A stretch of DNA of 64,000 nucleotides from Rhynochetos jubatus. Its lineage: Eukaryota > Chordata > Aves > Eurypygiformes > Rhynochetidae. The DNA lies in assembly GCA_027574665.1 (NCBI GenBank), contig CM050654.1, forward strand, positions 9,728,142 to 9,792,141. The letters are read 5' to 3'. Position 1 is the first letter of the stretch; each line of letters opens with the position of its first letter. A program made the translations under genes and the position numbers. Shown here piece by piece: positions 25,621 through 37,700 of the stretch. The notes below the pieces were generated by a model, which saw only the letters and a program-made list of their open reading frames with translations, was not told where the DNA came from and searched no databases.

Positions 25621-27153
25621 GAATAAAGCCTGCTCTGCTGACGTGATGTTATGGTTCCATAGGGCTGGACAAATATTTTGTAAGTGGCAATAATCTGAAG
25701 TGCTGTTTTGGCATTTTTAACCCCACCTGCAGAATTAATGCAAGATTTTGTTTGTTTCCCTTCTTGCCTTCTGACTTTACTATTAATTTACACAGTAATC
25801 CTGGATGCTGCTTATGTTTTAACTGGAAAGGAAAAAAACTGTTATGTAAGCACATGATAAAGCCAAGTTTTGTTTTGTTTTAATTTTTACAAATTGGTGG
25901 TAGCATTTATCTAAGGTGAGAAGCAAAAATAGTGGAGCCTGTTTGGGATGAAAAAGGAAGTAATTTTCCTGTCTATGCTATTATGATGCTCTTATCGCAA
26001 GAGAAGCCTTTGCTGTACAAGATTTACTTTTACATGGGTTATGTTCATCCTTTGGGATATCTTGCTGAACTGTAGTATGCTTAAGGACAAGGTGATAAAC
26101 ATCTGACTAGCTTAATGAATGCGATCACCTGATGATTTTTTATTGTACAAAACTTTGGAGTAGGCAATATTCTTGACACATTGAGCATATGAGTGTTGGT
26201 ACCCCTCTGTTAAGAACTAAAGTATCCCATTACATGTTACTGTCTATTCTTCCTTTAGATTTAGAGAAGATTTAGTTTAATTTTCACAAAGGAAGACCAC
26301 AAATAAGTCTACTGAAGTCATTAGCTAACAGCCTCAAAATGCAGAACAAATGCAGGAAAAGCAAGACTGACTTAGGCTTGAATTTTCTGCTGTGACCGTA
26401 TTACTGTGGTAGAAGGGTTCAGTCAGTAGACCTGCCAGACAACTGGGGACTCAAATTGCTAAAGAATGTATTCTCAGTTTTACCTTTAGAACCAAGGTAG
26501 TAATTAGTCTCAAGCAGCAGAGATTAGCTGCAGTTAGAGTGGAATTTAATTATTTGGAAGCAATTAAATTACCACAGACTGAATCTGCTGAGCTGGGGGA
26601 GGGAGAATAGGGTTTTGTGTCAAAATCCAGTAGTTAATGCACCGTCTGTGTGTTTGGGTAAGTTAACCTTATAGTTTAACATAACTTTCATCTTGCAATT
26701 TGTCATCAATTCAAAGACAACTACTTTTCTGTAAATTAAATAGCCCTTCTTGGTAGAAAAAAAAAACCACCTGATTGGATCAAACTGTGGTTCCTAGTCA
26801 GTAATGGGGAGGCAGGTAGGACAACATTCCCTCCTTTATTACCGTTGAGATTTTTGCCCTTTGTCCCCTTTACTACCTAGGATTTGCCAATATTGCTGCG
26901 GAAGCAGTTTGTTTGGCATCAAGGAAGGGACTAACCCGTTTTCCTACTCCAATTTGAGGCAAGAATCACAGGATGTACATGGTAACCACCTGTGATGTGC
27001 CAGGGGGAGCACTTTGTGGCATACCAATTGATATGCCATGTGGTTACAGGAGGAAGGACACGAGACTGCTACAGGTGGAGCACCAGAAGTATCAGGAAGG
27101 CACCTTGCAAGAAGAGGTCCACTTTGAGTTGGAGCTGCTGGACTAACTTGGTT

Positions 27154-27950
27154 TTAAAAAAGGATGGGAATGGAGCAACCAAAGATGTAAGGGTCTGGTA
27201 CTACCATCCTTTCTGCAGTGGAAAAAAGAGGACAGTGTTGGTCAAGAAGAAGTGGTGCTTGTTGTAGACAAGGTGAAGGTTGGGACCATATCTTCAACAG
27301 AGGACTTTGGTGAGAAAGGGCCAGGCCAATAATGCTTGCTTGCCCTGGCTGCAACTTTGTTGTGCTGTCTGTACCCACTGTCTCGGGAAACGTTCTGTAG
27401 AGCAGCCATGTACAAGTCCTTCAGTGCCTCAAGCTCCTCATACATGTGTAAGTAAAATGTTGGCACTGGCTGCTGCTGCAGCTGCTGTAGGTGTAGGGCT
27501 GGTGGATGGAATGGGCTGTTCCCTCTCTGATTCACCCATGAGGAAGGGAGGCCGAAAGACTGTGTTAGGATATATACCAGCTAATTCCTTGTACATTGCC
27601 TGACTTCCAGATAAGAAATTGGATGTTGAAAACACCTTGTTTTGGGGATGAGGGGGTTTTAAGTGTAGCCCCTTCTTCCCTCAGAAAAGCTCCAGTGCTG
27701 CTGCAGTTGCTTTTGGCTGTGAAGTATAGTGCATTGTAGCTGTAGTGGTTGATTGAGGTTTCAAAGCACATTGTTGTGTCGAGGTCTCAAGAATCTGTTG
27801 AACATGTGGGACCTCTCTTTTCTGCTGGCATGGTAGGTTTACATTTGGCAGTAAAGAGGAATAACATTTGAAGATGTAGTCAGATATGTCTGTGGAATGT
27901 GGTGTGGGCATATATTTTGAAAGGAGGAACACAAGGTCAGATATATGCAT
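27154..27950 (-). other. Minus-strand ORF cluster, possibly decayed coding-derived sequence
   Basis: Five overlapping minus-strand frames (27154-27378, 27242-27535, 27438-27635, 27565-27771, 27681-27950) together cover nearly 800 bp with few stops, in a stretch of higher GC than its surroundings. The frame at 27242-27535 includes a hydrophilic segment reading YEELEALKDLYMAALQNV, which looks helical and protein-like. An adjacent frame has an Ala run from a GCTGCTGCTGCAGCTGCTG tract. The frames shift between segments, as in an old frameshifted pseudogene or transposon remnant. I do not recognise the family, and chance plus CTG-rich composition remains a real alternative. Confidence 0.25.
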
Positions 27951-28979
27951 TTCCAGTGATAGACCATTAAAAAAAATTCTTCAGTTTATGGATAATCTCT
28001 TCAGATTTCTCTTGCTGGGTTTTCACTAAGCAGGTTAATGGTGTGTGTCACTCAGCCAGCGAGATTGTAGCCAAATGGCAAATGGGCCCAAAGAGATCTA
28101 GTCATCCTTCACTTATTATGAAGCCCTTTTGCATGCTGGTGGCTACAAAAATCAAGTTGGAATGCGAAGGGGATGTCAGAAGAACTGAGCCCAGCTGGCT
28201 GTGTTTCTCCTTAGAAAGTGACTGCACTGTTGTGAACACAGACTGTAAACACACAGGGAAGCAGTGACCTTAGCTTCTTCCTCTTTAGCCTCCTACATGT
28301 CTTGTTAGAAAAGGCAATAAAGGCTCTTTCAGATGTCCCTCGTTTTCTGGGCTGGCTTTGTATAATTAGCTGATAATCCTATGACCTCTCTCTCTCATTC
28401 TCACTTTTCCTTGGAGCAAAAGGAACTAGTATCCTTGGGTTGTATCTAGATTTTCATGACTCTTGATTGTGGTGTAGAATCCTGCTGTTTGTGGTTTGTT
28501 TTGTAGCAGTGTCCTATTGCCACTGGAACATGCTTGGTCTTGGTGGGTGAAGATTTCACCTGACAGACCCTTTTGCAGGGTCTGCAGGGCAGTGATGGGT
28601 GGAAGCATTTTGGTTTTGTTTTCTAGTTGTAAATAAATCTTCTCCACAATTTATGCATTGTACTGTGAATGAAAGAGCGGATGTTTTGATTTGGAAAGGG
28701 AATAATTTATAATTCTTGAGTATAAACAAACTGTGGGGAGGAAGCCTTATTGGAAACTTGAAACAGCCTTATTAGACCATCTTGTAAGGCTGAGTTCTGG
28801 GACAGCAAGTCATCAGTGACAAGTGTATGTGTATTTTTAGAAAGGCTTCCAAAGGGCAGCCTGCTGCGTGTGGGTTTGTTTATGGTTGTGTGTTATGCAA
28901 AACATGGTATATTCCCAGCTCAACTCTCCTCCTGTTTTAAGTTCACAGTCTGCTGTTATCTGCCCCCTGTGAACTACTG
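27951..28979 (+). other. Presumed intron, part 7
   Basis: AT-rich to moderate-GC unique DNA. A 74-codon + frame at 28043-28267 and a 73-codon - frame at 28426-28647 have no recognisable features. No repeat family was recognised. Confidence 0.45.
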
Positions 28980-29280
28980 ACTGGTGCAGCGAGCGGGAGG
29001 CTGGTTAATGACAGAGCTGGCTTTCCGCCTCAGTTTCCTTATAAAAGGCATCAAACGGTAATTACTTTTCGTTCCGCACTTCGGAGAGAGCGAGATACAG
29101 AGCTGGGGTTTGCTTTTTGCCAGGGTGGCGTGGGTGTGACTGATGGAACAGGGCCAGAAGACTTTGGCAAAGTAGCCGACTGTAAAGGGAATAATCAGTT
29201 TCTTCTGATGATGGATGGCACTTAGAAGGCAGCTGAGCTTGAAAGCCATTTCTCATGCTGGGACTCTGCAATGTGCAGGT
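28980..29280 (+). promoter_or_regulatory. Candidate intronic alternative promoter with first exon
   Basis: This 300-bp segment has roughly a dozen CpGs, while the surrounding intron has very few. It contains a consensus TATA box TATAAAAG at 29040-29047. Initiation would be expected near 29070 (CpG-rich TTCGTTCCGCACTTCGG at 29068-29084). A donor-like CAG|gtcagc lies at 29276-29284 (GT at 29279-29280), giving a possible untranslated first exon of about 210 nt. The ATGs inside have only very short frames (ATGGAACAGGGCCAG… meets a stop after 10 codons). Together these suggest an alternative TSS on the same strand as the island gene. A conserved enhancer or a small old insertion is the alternative. 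Confidence 0.35.
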
Positions 29281-30890
29281 CAGCCATTGAGCAAATGCAA
29301 CCCCTCAAAGTGCAAGCTAATAGCTTGGCAGGTTATGCCTGACAAGCGGCAAGTGATTCAATTATAGTTCCTAGGAATCTGTGTGTGGGTTGTGTGGGTT
29401 TTGGTGTGGTGGGTTTTTTTGGTGGATTTTAACATCCAGTAATTTTAATATTTTCCTAATTGCATGATGATTAGTTTCTAAGTTCAGAAATAAAGAAGAC
29501 TCAGTTAATAAGGAAATCTATTTTTGTTTCTGAATATAGCAAATTGTTTTGATATCTAAGGAGTAATTCTGTTTAACTGCTGCACACGCTGTTAAGAATA
29601 TAAGATTTAAAAAAAAAACATTTCAGCTTATTACCTCAGCTGAGCAGGTGTTAAAACATTGGCCCCTCATTTTTCTATAGAGCAAATAAAGAGCTATCTG
29701 GGACAGAGCATCTTTGTGTGTTGCTTTCAAAGAAATGGTCATGGCATAGTGATGGTGAGGTTTGACAGGAAAATCTGTACTGGAGTGAGGCTACATTCAT
29801 ATAGGACAACAATAAAAGACTCTTCTAGTCTAATTTGACACACAACATTCTTAGCTCTTGGAGAGTTTATAATGTCATATTTGCCTCTGCTTTGGTAAAA
29901 GAAGGATATTGTCTGGAATACTGCTTGGGGAAAGGCTTCCTGCTGAATATCTAAATACCAAGTTTACCCTCTTGAGTTTCAGAGGTGTCTGAAGTGGTGT
30001 ACACCTTGCACAGCTGCTTTTATTTGGAGTTGGAGTTTGAGAAGTAACATGAATGAAGAGATTTTTTATATTAATTGTCCAATAAATGATGAAGTGTCTG
30101 TAGAAACAAGAAAGCCCAAGATCAGTGTAAGATTTAGATTTTTATACTAGGAGATAAAGCTGTGAGAGACTCACTCACTAGCACATATATTGCCTGCTTC
30201 TCTGTGAATAAAGGTAATTCTTATCACTAAACTGTTTGGGAAAATGTTAAGCGTTATAAGTGATCATGTTTAAATGATTAGGTTGAGAACTGTTCTCCCT
30301 ATGACAATGTAATGTATTATTCAAAACACTGACTGCACAAATAGTCAAATAGTTTTGTGAGAGTGTATCCTTTAAGCAGCAGCATCTTGACATTAAGTAT
30401 GTTTGTTTTAACGTGTCTGAAACTCCCTGTGTTTACCGATTATCTGTGCTGCTGGACTTCAGATTTACAAGAATGTATTAACACAATTATGAATGTAACT
30501 TTTTCATCTTTATTGTATTAAAAGTTTGAATATCCAGATCTTAATTCTGTGCATACATAATGTGTTCCTGCTGCTCTTCTTACCATACATAGATCTTATG
30601 AGAACAAATAAGATGATGTTGCAAGGCATTTGTGTTCTGTTGTAATTGTTATCTATTCACGTGATAAGACAGGTGTCTGCATAGAGAAGCAAGAACTTTT
30701 TTTCCCCTGAAATATTTATGTTCATGGGAATTTAGAGAAGAGCGGCTTACTTCACTTAGCCCCTAAGGGCGATTCTATGTAATGCCAGATATGGTGTGTT
30801 AACTGCATAGTTACTCAGAACATTCAGTTAGTGATTAAATATGCCTGTGTGATTTAATTGAATTAATGCTAGAACTATGCCTCCTCCATC
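29281..30890 (+). other. Presumed intron, part 8
   Basis: AT-rich unique DNA. A G/T-rich low-complexity stretch (gtgtgggttgtgtgggtttt…) lies at about 29382-29428. No exon, RNA gene or known repeat is supported. Confidence 0.5.
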
Positions 30891-30916
30891 CCACCCCCCC
30901 CACCCCCCCCACCCCC
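30891..30916 (-). repeat. C-run tract; G-quadruplex motif on the - strand
   Basis: Successive runs of C (about eight, eight and five) are separated by single A residues, so the - strand carries consecutive G runs with one-base spacers. This fits the classical G3+N1-7 quadruplex pattern, with i-motif potential on the + strand. It sits in AT-rich DNA and is probably variable in length. Confidence 0.85.
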
Positions 30917-32214
30917 GAAATCAAAGGATTGGCAACCTTATTTATTGAGGCTTTGGTAATTCTTATAATTGGAAATAAGTTGACCATATATTCAAAAAAT
31001 AACAAACTGATCTCCCTAAGAGAGATCAGATAGAAAATGTAGGTATGAATACCTTTTGTGTAGTAATTGATTTATAGAAAATAAATTGTTGAACAGACAA
31101 ATTGCTTATAACATGGATGTCAATCCCCTCAGAATGTAGAAATAATTAATGTATTCCTGTTTTACATGCAAAATATTGTGTTCTTTCTTAAAATTAAAAA
31201 AATAAATAAATCTAAAGTATTCAGCCACTTCAGGGTGACCCTTCGCAAAATCTTTTCTCTTTCTGCATGTGAAAGACAGACAGTAATACTGCCTGGTTTT
31301 AAGCAAGAGCTAGAGCAACAGATGGATGATGCTGTGTGCAATTTCTGCTTGGTTGAAGTTTATAATATTCATTAGAATTTCTCTCTGATTTTTAGAGAGA
31401 GAACAGATCCAATACCAAGAGAAAGGAATATGGAATGTTTCTACTTCATTTTCATAATCATACCTTTTGGTAAACTGATGTTTCAGACACGAACTCACTT
31501 TGTGCTAATGTTGTGACATGTTTTCTTATTGGGAAGTTAATGCAAAGCCTTATGACCTGATGAAGCCGTAAGTGGCATAAGGCACGCCATTTCCTACCAG
31601 TAGGCTATGTGGCATTGCAATACCATTACTTGCTGTGATTTGGTTTACTAATCCTGCCCCATTTTTATAAATTGGAAGAATGCTGGCTACCAACTTCTGC
31701 CAAGTAGTGACTTGGCCAAGTATTATGCAAATAATTGTTTCATTTTGCATTTGTTCGTACCTGTTGCTTTCTGCAGATGTTTAACATTGCTATATATAGT
31801 GGATACGAACAGGTAAGAAGTTTATGAGCATGAATATTGTTTGGAAGTAGTCCTTGTTTTTCTTCTGCAATCTCAGTATGGCTGGCATTTTTCCTGGATT
31901 GTGGCTATGTGCACCTGCATTCTGAATTTGACAGTCCCAAGACATTTTTCCTACAAATTCTATAAATTTTTTTCTTTAAAAAGTCCTTGTTTTATCACCT
32001 TCATTGTGAATCTTCAAGGAAAGGTATGAGGAAGAAATAGGATGGCTTTTAAGAAATTTCTGAGACTTCCAAAAGCTGTCCTACTTGCAGACAGTGTCTT
32101 GAGCGATTGGGCATCCCAAGCCTCTTGTGGAAGAGGGGAACCTGTCCTGTTGTGCGATAAGGCGTATGGGAAAAACACACTGACTAGTAGCAGAAGAGGG
32201 TGAGATTGCCTTAC
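30917..32214 (+). other. Presumed intron, part 9
   Basis: AT-rich unique DNA. It contains the 36-nt exon-like interval at 31777-31812 and a 66-codon minus frame at 31550-31750 without a recognisable domain. No known repeat is seen before the CR1 fragment that follows. Confidence 0.5.
31777..31812 (+). other. Exon-like 36-nt interval
   Basis: A pyrimidine-rich acceptor (tgttgctttctgcag, AG at 31775-31776) and a consensus donor CAG|gtaaga (GT at 31813-31814) bracket 36 nt, a multiple of three. It begins with ATG and is open in that frame (MFNIAIYSGYEQ). The 31-bp pre-acceptor tract is convincing, but acceptor-donor pairs of this quality are expected by chance in a 60-kb intron. No protein family is recognised. 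Confidence 0.15.
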
Positions 32215-32330
32215 CCAGGCATCTCTGCGCAACATGATCTAGTTGAAGATGTCCCTGCCCGTGGCAGGGGGTTTGGACTATGTGACCTTTAATGGTCCCT
32301 CCCAACCCAAACTATTGTATGATTCTGTGT
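32215..32330 (+). mobile_element. CR1 LINE 3'-end fragment (sense)
   Basis: About 115 bp matches the CR1 3' region: CAACATGATCTAGTTGAAGA, TGTCCCTGCCCGTGGCAGGG, TTGGACTATGTGACCTTTAA, TGGTCCCTCCCAACCCAAAC, ending TATTGTATGATTCTGTG. The last part is a degenerate copy of the 8-bp-repeat tail (ATTCTATG)n that defines CR1 ends in birds. The fragment is 5'-truncated with no reverse-transcriptase ORF. Sequence just upstream (from about 32090) may include more diverged CR1, but I cannot support that. Confidence 0.9.
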
Positions 32331-33721
32331 AGTAGTAGGAATAATAGTAGGAAGCTGAAAAAAATCTGTTTAATGACTAAGTAACTGTTACTCTAACATC
32401 ACTAGGTAAGGCAGCTTAAATTTGGCACTTAAGTGTCTTAGTTTTCTTGCCTTCCCTTTCACAATTAACATTGTTTTGTCTCATTGCTGGAGATGCTGAG
32501 CCTTCAGGGAAATTAAGGGTTAGATTAACTTTTTATTTTTGTACAAAGAAGTCTTTGAATTGTGATTTTGAGAGTACTTTATTAGCCAAATCTTGTAGAC
32601 ATGGATTGTCATGGACTTAAGGGTCCAAACAGTGCTTACCCAACCTGCAGTGTTCTTAGAAACCCGTGCTGCTGTATCAGGAAATATAGCTACGAGCTGC
32701 AGTTAAGAGGACACATGTAAAACAGTTACTCTCTTTCTCAAGGTTGTGTATTCAGCATAATAAAAGAACTCCATGCATTATGAAACACAAAATTCTAGGG
32801 CTGTTAACCAAAAAACTAATAAGCTGCTCTTCCGATTTGGCATCTCTCATGGAATTTCTTTACAGGTTAAAGGTTTAAGCAAAAGGTCTGTGCTTGTGTG
32901 ATTAGAATTGTCTGGGGAGTTGAAAATCGATTGGGTATTAATACAAAGTGGAACAGCTTTCTGTGAATTGGAATTATTTAGAAGCTCCCTGTATCAGCAA
33001 TTATTTTGACTCATCAGTTATTCTCACCTTGATAAACAGTAAGACTTTAATAACAAATGTGGAACAACTCTTTTGAGACTTTCACAGACTGAGAAGCGTC
33101 TTGCTTCTAGACCCTGCAGCTTTTATCTCTTGCAAGACCATTCTGAAAAAGATCAGGGAATAGTGGGAGAAGAGGTTAAGCAATGGAGTACGGTTACAGC
33201 CATGAAGGCTTAGTGAACTTTCATACCTCTCTAGCATTAGCAATATCATTCTGTTGTTATAAGTAAGCAGCAGCCTGAAGTTTGCAGTCACAGCATGTTT
33301 GTTGACATTTTTGTAAAAGACACATGCATCTTCTGTGATTTGCTTGACTGAAGTTTATTAGGGTCCGGTATTGTGGTATCGTCAAGGTGAAATGAATCCT
33401 GGCAGCTGCTTCTGTGAGGCAATTTTTATTTGAAGTCTCCTAGGTGGCCTGGGTTTCATGCTGTTTATTTCCAAGATCTTCGCGTTCTGCCAAAAAAAAG
33501 CTAAAGTGTATATTCCAGAGTTGCTCTTGGTTTTTAAAGAGAGAAGTGGCAGTGGTTCTATGGTGTTATGGCATGGCAGATTTTCCTGATGGTAGTTTGC
33601 TGGTATGCAGGGTACTGCAGCCACTTTGTTGCTGATGCGTATATTATGTCATATTGGCAAAGTTGGAAGCCAGGGAATTGAAATTACAGTTAATGCCTTT
33701 CTTGTTTTTCTCAAAATACAG

Positions 33722-33750
33722 TCTCTGTTTCCATCAACCTTATGGAACAG
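33722..33750 (+). other. Exon-like 29-nt interval
   Basis: A strong acceptor (ttgtttttctcaaaatacag, AG at 33720-33721) and donor CAG|gtgagc (GT at 33751-33752) flank 29 nt. It is very short, not a multiple of three and has no coding evidence. It is probably a pseudoexon. Confidence 0.1.
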
Positions 33751-34620
33751 GTGAGCTACAGCAGATGGTACAGCTGACTGTGCTGACACTCGGTAAGATG
33801 TGTGTTCCTGCTCCAGTCTCAGCTGGGCCAACTACTTCTTAAACTATGTTTGTGAGTTTTGGTTTTTTAAGTTTCTTCCAGATGCTACTGGTAACTTCCT
33901 CAGGCCCATATAGGTGACTGTGAGGTATTCTGATGTGACTGGTTGTGTTAGTGTTTATCTGAATTACAGTTTTGAGGCCTTGGCAATCACGGATGCCTGA
34001 AGTAATGGGTCTCCAGGGAAGCTGCCTTCTGTGACACCTGAGTCTGAATTGTGTATGCATTGTGTTCTTGCACATTAGCGAGAGGTGGTGAAGTATGGAG
34101 CACCAGAAGAGAAAATGTGGTGAAATGTAAATGGTTGAGGAGGTGATTTTTTCTTTGTGTATATCTTAATGAAGTTTGATTCTAAAATAGAGCCATCACC
34201 ATTATGTCTGTTTGCAGACACTGCTGTTGAGAAACTGTAGAGAAGATACATAAAAATGATTAAAAGATTGGCAATCCAAGACTTAATGCCTATCAGAAAC
34301 AGAAATGAGAAAGCCTCTGCTATATTGGAAAACAGCAGGTAGTAATACATGTGTTGATTTGAAGGGAGGAATCAATCGCTAAACCAGATGCTGGGTAACT
34401 CACTTTGGAGGTGAGGCATATGTTTTAGACAATGAAGAGGATGAATCTTATGAACAAACCACCATTTGGGAACAACACTTTAGCTATCCTTTGATATGTT
34501 TAAATTGAAACTGGTTAGCTTTTTGGAGGTGGAAATCTTTACTAAATGAAATTTAATGGCTGGTGACAGGTACAACATTTAATTTTGATCCTTAAATTTA
34601 AGCATGCTTTTGCTTCCTAG

Positions 34621-34700
34621 CTTTGCACTCTGTGGTGTTGGCTGCTGTGTATGGTACAGTGTTTATTTTTGGTAGTGTGGTGTGGTCTTGGGGTCCACAG
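34621..34700 (+). other. Exon-like 80-nt interval
   Basis: A good acceptor (gcttttgcttcctag, AG at 34619-34620) and consensus donor CAG|gtaagc (GT at 34701-34702) bracket 80 nt. Two of three frames are open. The third-frame reading is strongly hydrophobic (VVLAAVYGTVFIFGSVVW within it), resembling a membrane segment, but G/T-rich DNA yields Val, Leu, Phe and Trp by composition. It could be a cassette or 5'UTR exon, or a chance pseudoexon. Confidence 0.2.
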
Positions 34701-37700
34701 GTAAGCTCACAAAACACTTAGTAACTGCTCACCTGTTGCCACTGTAGAAGCTTTGGCCCCCTTAGTGCGTGTCTTTAATAGATTAACCCATCTTTGATTT
34801 GTGCTTCTGGCTTTTGTCATATTGTTCAAAACTCAGTAACATCCTGTGTTTGTTTTTGAGAAAAGAGACATTTCTTAGAATTGTGACAGGTACAGATTCA
34901 CTTTGTTCTTTCTTATTGTAATATGTCATACTACAAGAACAGTTTGGTCTTTAATTTACTGGTATTTTAACTTTTTATCGTTTATGGTTTCAGGCTGTAC
35001 TCAAATATTTTGCTAACTTCACCATTGCATTGGGATGAACCTCTAGTAGTGTGCTCCGTGTAGCATTGTTTTCTTGGTACTGTGGGCTCTTCTCATTCTT
35101 GTGGGGTTGAAAATGCTACTATGTTCTTTACACAAGATCTAGGAAATGCAGGGGATGGAACATCTGACTCAATTTTGTTGCATAGTAGGTTCATTTCTTT
35201 CCCTGCTGTGTGTTACTTACTGGTTGATTTATTTTTTTAATTTTTTTAATATATCCTAAACTATGTTGCTGTTAAATCATTCATGTGGGGCAGGGGAAGA
35301 CGCTCAGTAAATCTCACTAGGTACATGCATATTTAAATGCTGTGTTGCCTCCAGAAAAATGAGACTGATGCAGGACGGCCTTTGAAGAAACTTTTCAAAA
35401 GGAAATGGAGCACAATAATGTAAACTGAATGTTATTCCAATGGATAGGAAATCTAGTGAATAACTGAATTTTGAGAGAAGAGAGGTATTGTAGTACCTGT
35501 TCAGCTTTTAATTAAAAATCAAAGCAGTGACAGTGCAGCGCTCTGCATCTTAAAAATTTAACAGTTGTATTTAATTTTGTACATTATACATCCTGTGCTG
35601 TGAGAGGCGTACAACATCTTACAGAACTGGCTAGTTGTGGTTTTTCTGAATGAATGGTTGCTAGAAATCAGTTTTGATACCTATCAGTCTCTCATTTTTT
35701 ATGCAAACATAAGTTTGAACTAAACTGCTCTGAATGGAGACGAGTTGCTTATGTAAACTTGAGAAGATCATACCTTATTTGGCTTTTGGAATATTATAAT
35801 TATAGCAAGCCAAATAACGCATCTTGGATCTTTTCAGTAAATTTAGTTATCTTACAAATGAAGTCCCAAAAATTCCCACACTGTAAAAAGATGGAGAATA
35901 TGTGCTCCAGGAAAAAGTGCAAAACTTAGATTATTTGGTTTGTACAGGAAGATTTTTGCAAAAATGAGGGAGGAGGGAAATGGGCTTGAAGCCTAGTTTT
36001 GGAAGTTGTTTGATATGTGAACAGAGATATCTGGAAGTCTTAGATAGACCTTCCTTTTTTTGTAGGTATTTGCTGAATAGAATTTATAGCAAATGCCAAG
36101 GCTTGACATTGTGCTGCTGGCAGGTATCCAGAAAGAAAGAAAAAAGAAAAATCTAGAAAGTGTGTGTTATTGATACATCTTCTGCAGTTGATGCGGTAGC
36201 CATGGGAAGGGAGAAGGAGGTTGGGTAACAGGCCATATGCAAAAGGAACTAAGTAGAAATCCCTTGATCTTAGAAATCTGATTCAGAATAGCTGTACTGA
36301 AAGAAGCAACTTCATGTATAATACAGGAAGAAAGTCTCCAAAAGCTTACCATGCAGAATTTTTTTAATACTGTAATTCCAGCTTTTCCAGTAGAATACAA
36401 GTCGCTGGCTGCTTTAACTGTTATCACTTACGTGAGCTGAATTTTTACAGTGGCAGTTTTGGCATGTCTGTCTTTTTATATGATCACAAAGTTGGTGTTT
36501 CTTGCAGTAAATCTGTTGTTCATGGTTTTGTTTTCATCCACGAAGAATATGCTGCTTTAGTGAGGTTATTTGTAGTAGTGGTCTAGGCTTGGTACACAAG
36601 GGTGTCTTTGGGATTCTGGTCTGTTTACATGTCTGGTTATAGAAAACCCATTTTGACACATGGGCAGTAATTGGTATAGCTGCGATAATTTAAATTCTAC
36701 GGATACAGCAAATGAAAAGTACTTTTTAAATAAAGATATGGGGTGGGGGTGTTAGTATTATAGTGCGAAAAGGCAATGCACATCTTAAAGAATAGGATAA
36801 AAATGTCTCGCAGTGGTATTAAGAGAACAAAACCTGAACTTTTCAAATGAGCCCATCAGACTTTTGCCCTCTGTAGTACTCGGTGGGAAAGTGAATGGGT
36901 ACAGGCTTGTGTTTGAAGCAGTTCCCTGTGCTTGTAGCAGACACACCTGTGATATGCAAACAAGAAGGGATGTTCTTTTCTTTATCTCTTTTTTCTTTTC
37001 TTTATAAATGTTTAATAATAGTAAAGGCTCCCAAATGAAAGAATACCTGATAAGTTTTTTCATCTCATTTGGAAAGGAGGGATTAATTCATACCCTAACC
37101 TGGCAAGAAGATGCTGGTGGGCTGAAGTTATGATATAGAAATTACTGCATGGAAGGCTATGGAGTGGCAATGAAAGTTTTGAGTACGTAATGGTTGCCCC
37201 TTTGTACAGGCACTACTACCTTTGGACCTTTCTACAACAGAATTGTGCCTAGAGATCACTTAAAGCAGTATCTTCCCTTGTTTAGTCAAGAGTTGCTGAG
37301 CATGACATCACCAGAACTCCCTCGTAGTTGTGTTTAACTGGAATAGTATGCTGCCCAAAGCCAGCAATAGCAGTCTGTTGCAGATCACAAAATGCCATGT
37401 CCTGGTAGCAGTCCCGTCCAGAAACTATTGGTTACTGCAGGTAATGATCTCACATGGTCAATGTAAGTTGTGATTTCTGGTATCTTAACAGAGCAAGGTT
37501 TTAACCAAGAAAGGAAAGGAGGGAAAATATCAAGATGGGACATGCATATGAACTAGAAAATGGTTTCAGATAGGGAGGAGACCAGTTACTGGTTGAAAAA
37601 TGAGCCCTAGAATCAGGCTGATATTTCAGGAAGATAAATTAACCAAAGAATACGAACAGTACAATCTCTAACTAGCTTAAAATTTCTATGAAGATAATTT

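Larger units (their letters stand above)
18964..27153 (+). other. Presumed intron, part 6
   Basis: About 8 kb of AT-rich DNA without a supported exon. The + strand of 19870-20340 is purine-rich, leaving overlapping minus-strand frames (19953-20234 and 20122-20328) open by composition. At 22774-23104 opposing strands both have frames of 75-99 codons, with a donor-like CAG|gtgcgt at about 22981, but neither resembles a known protein. Simple repeats are listed separately. Confidence 0.45.
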
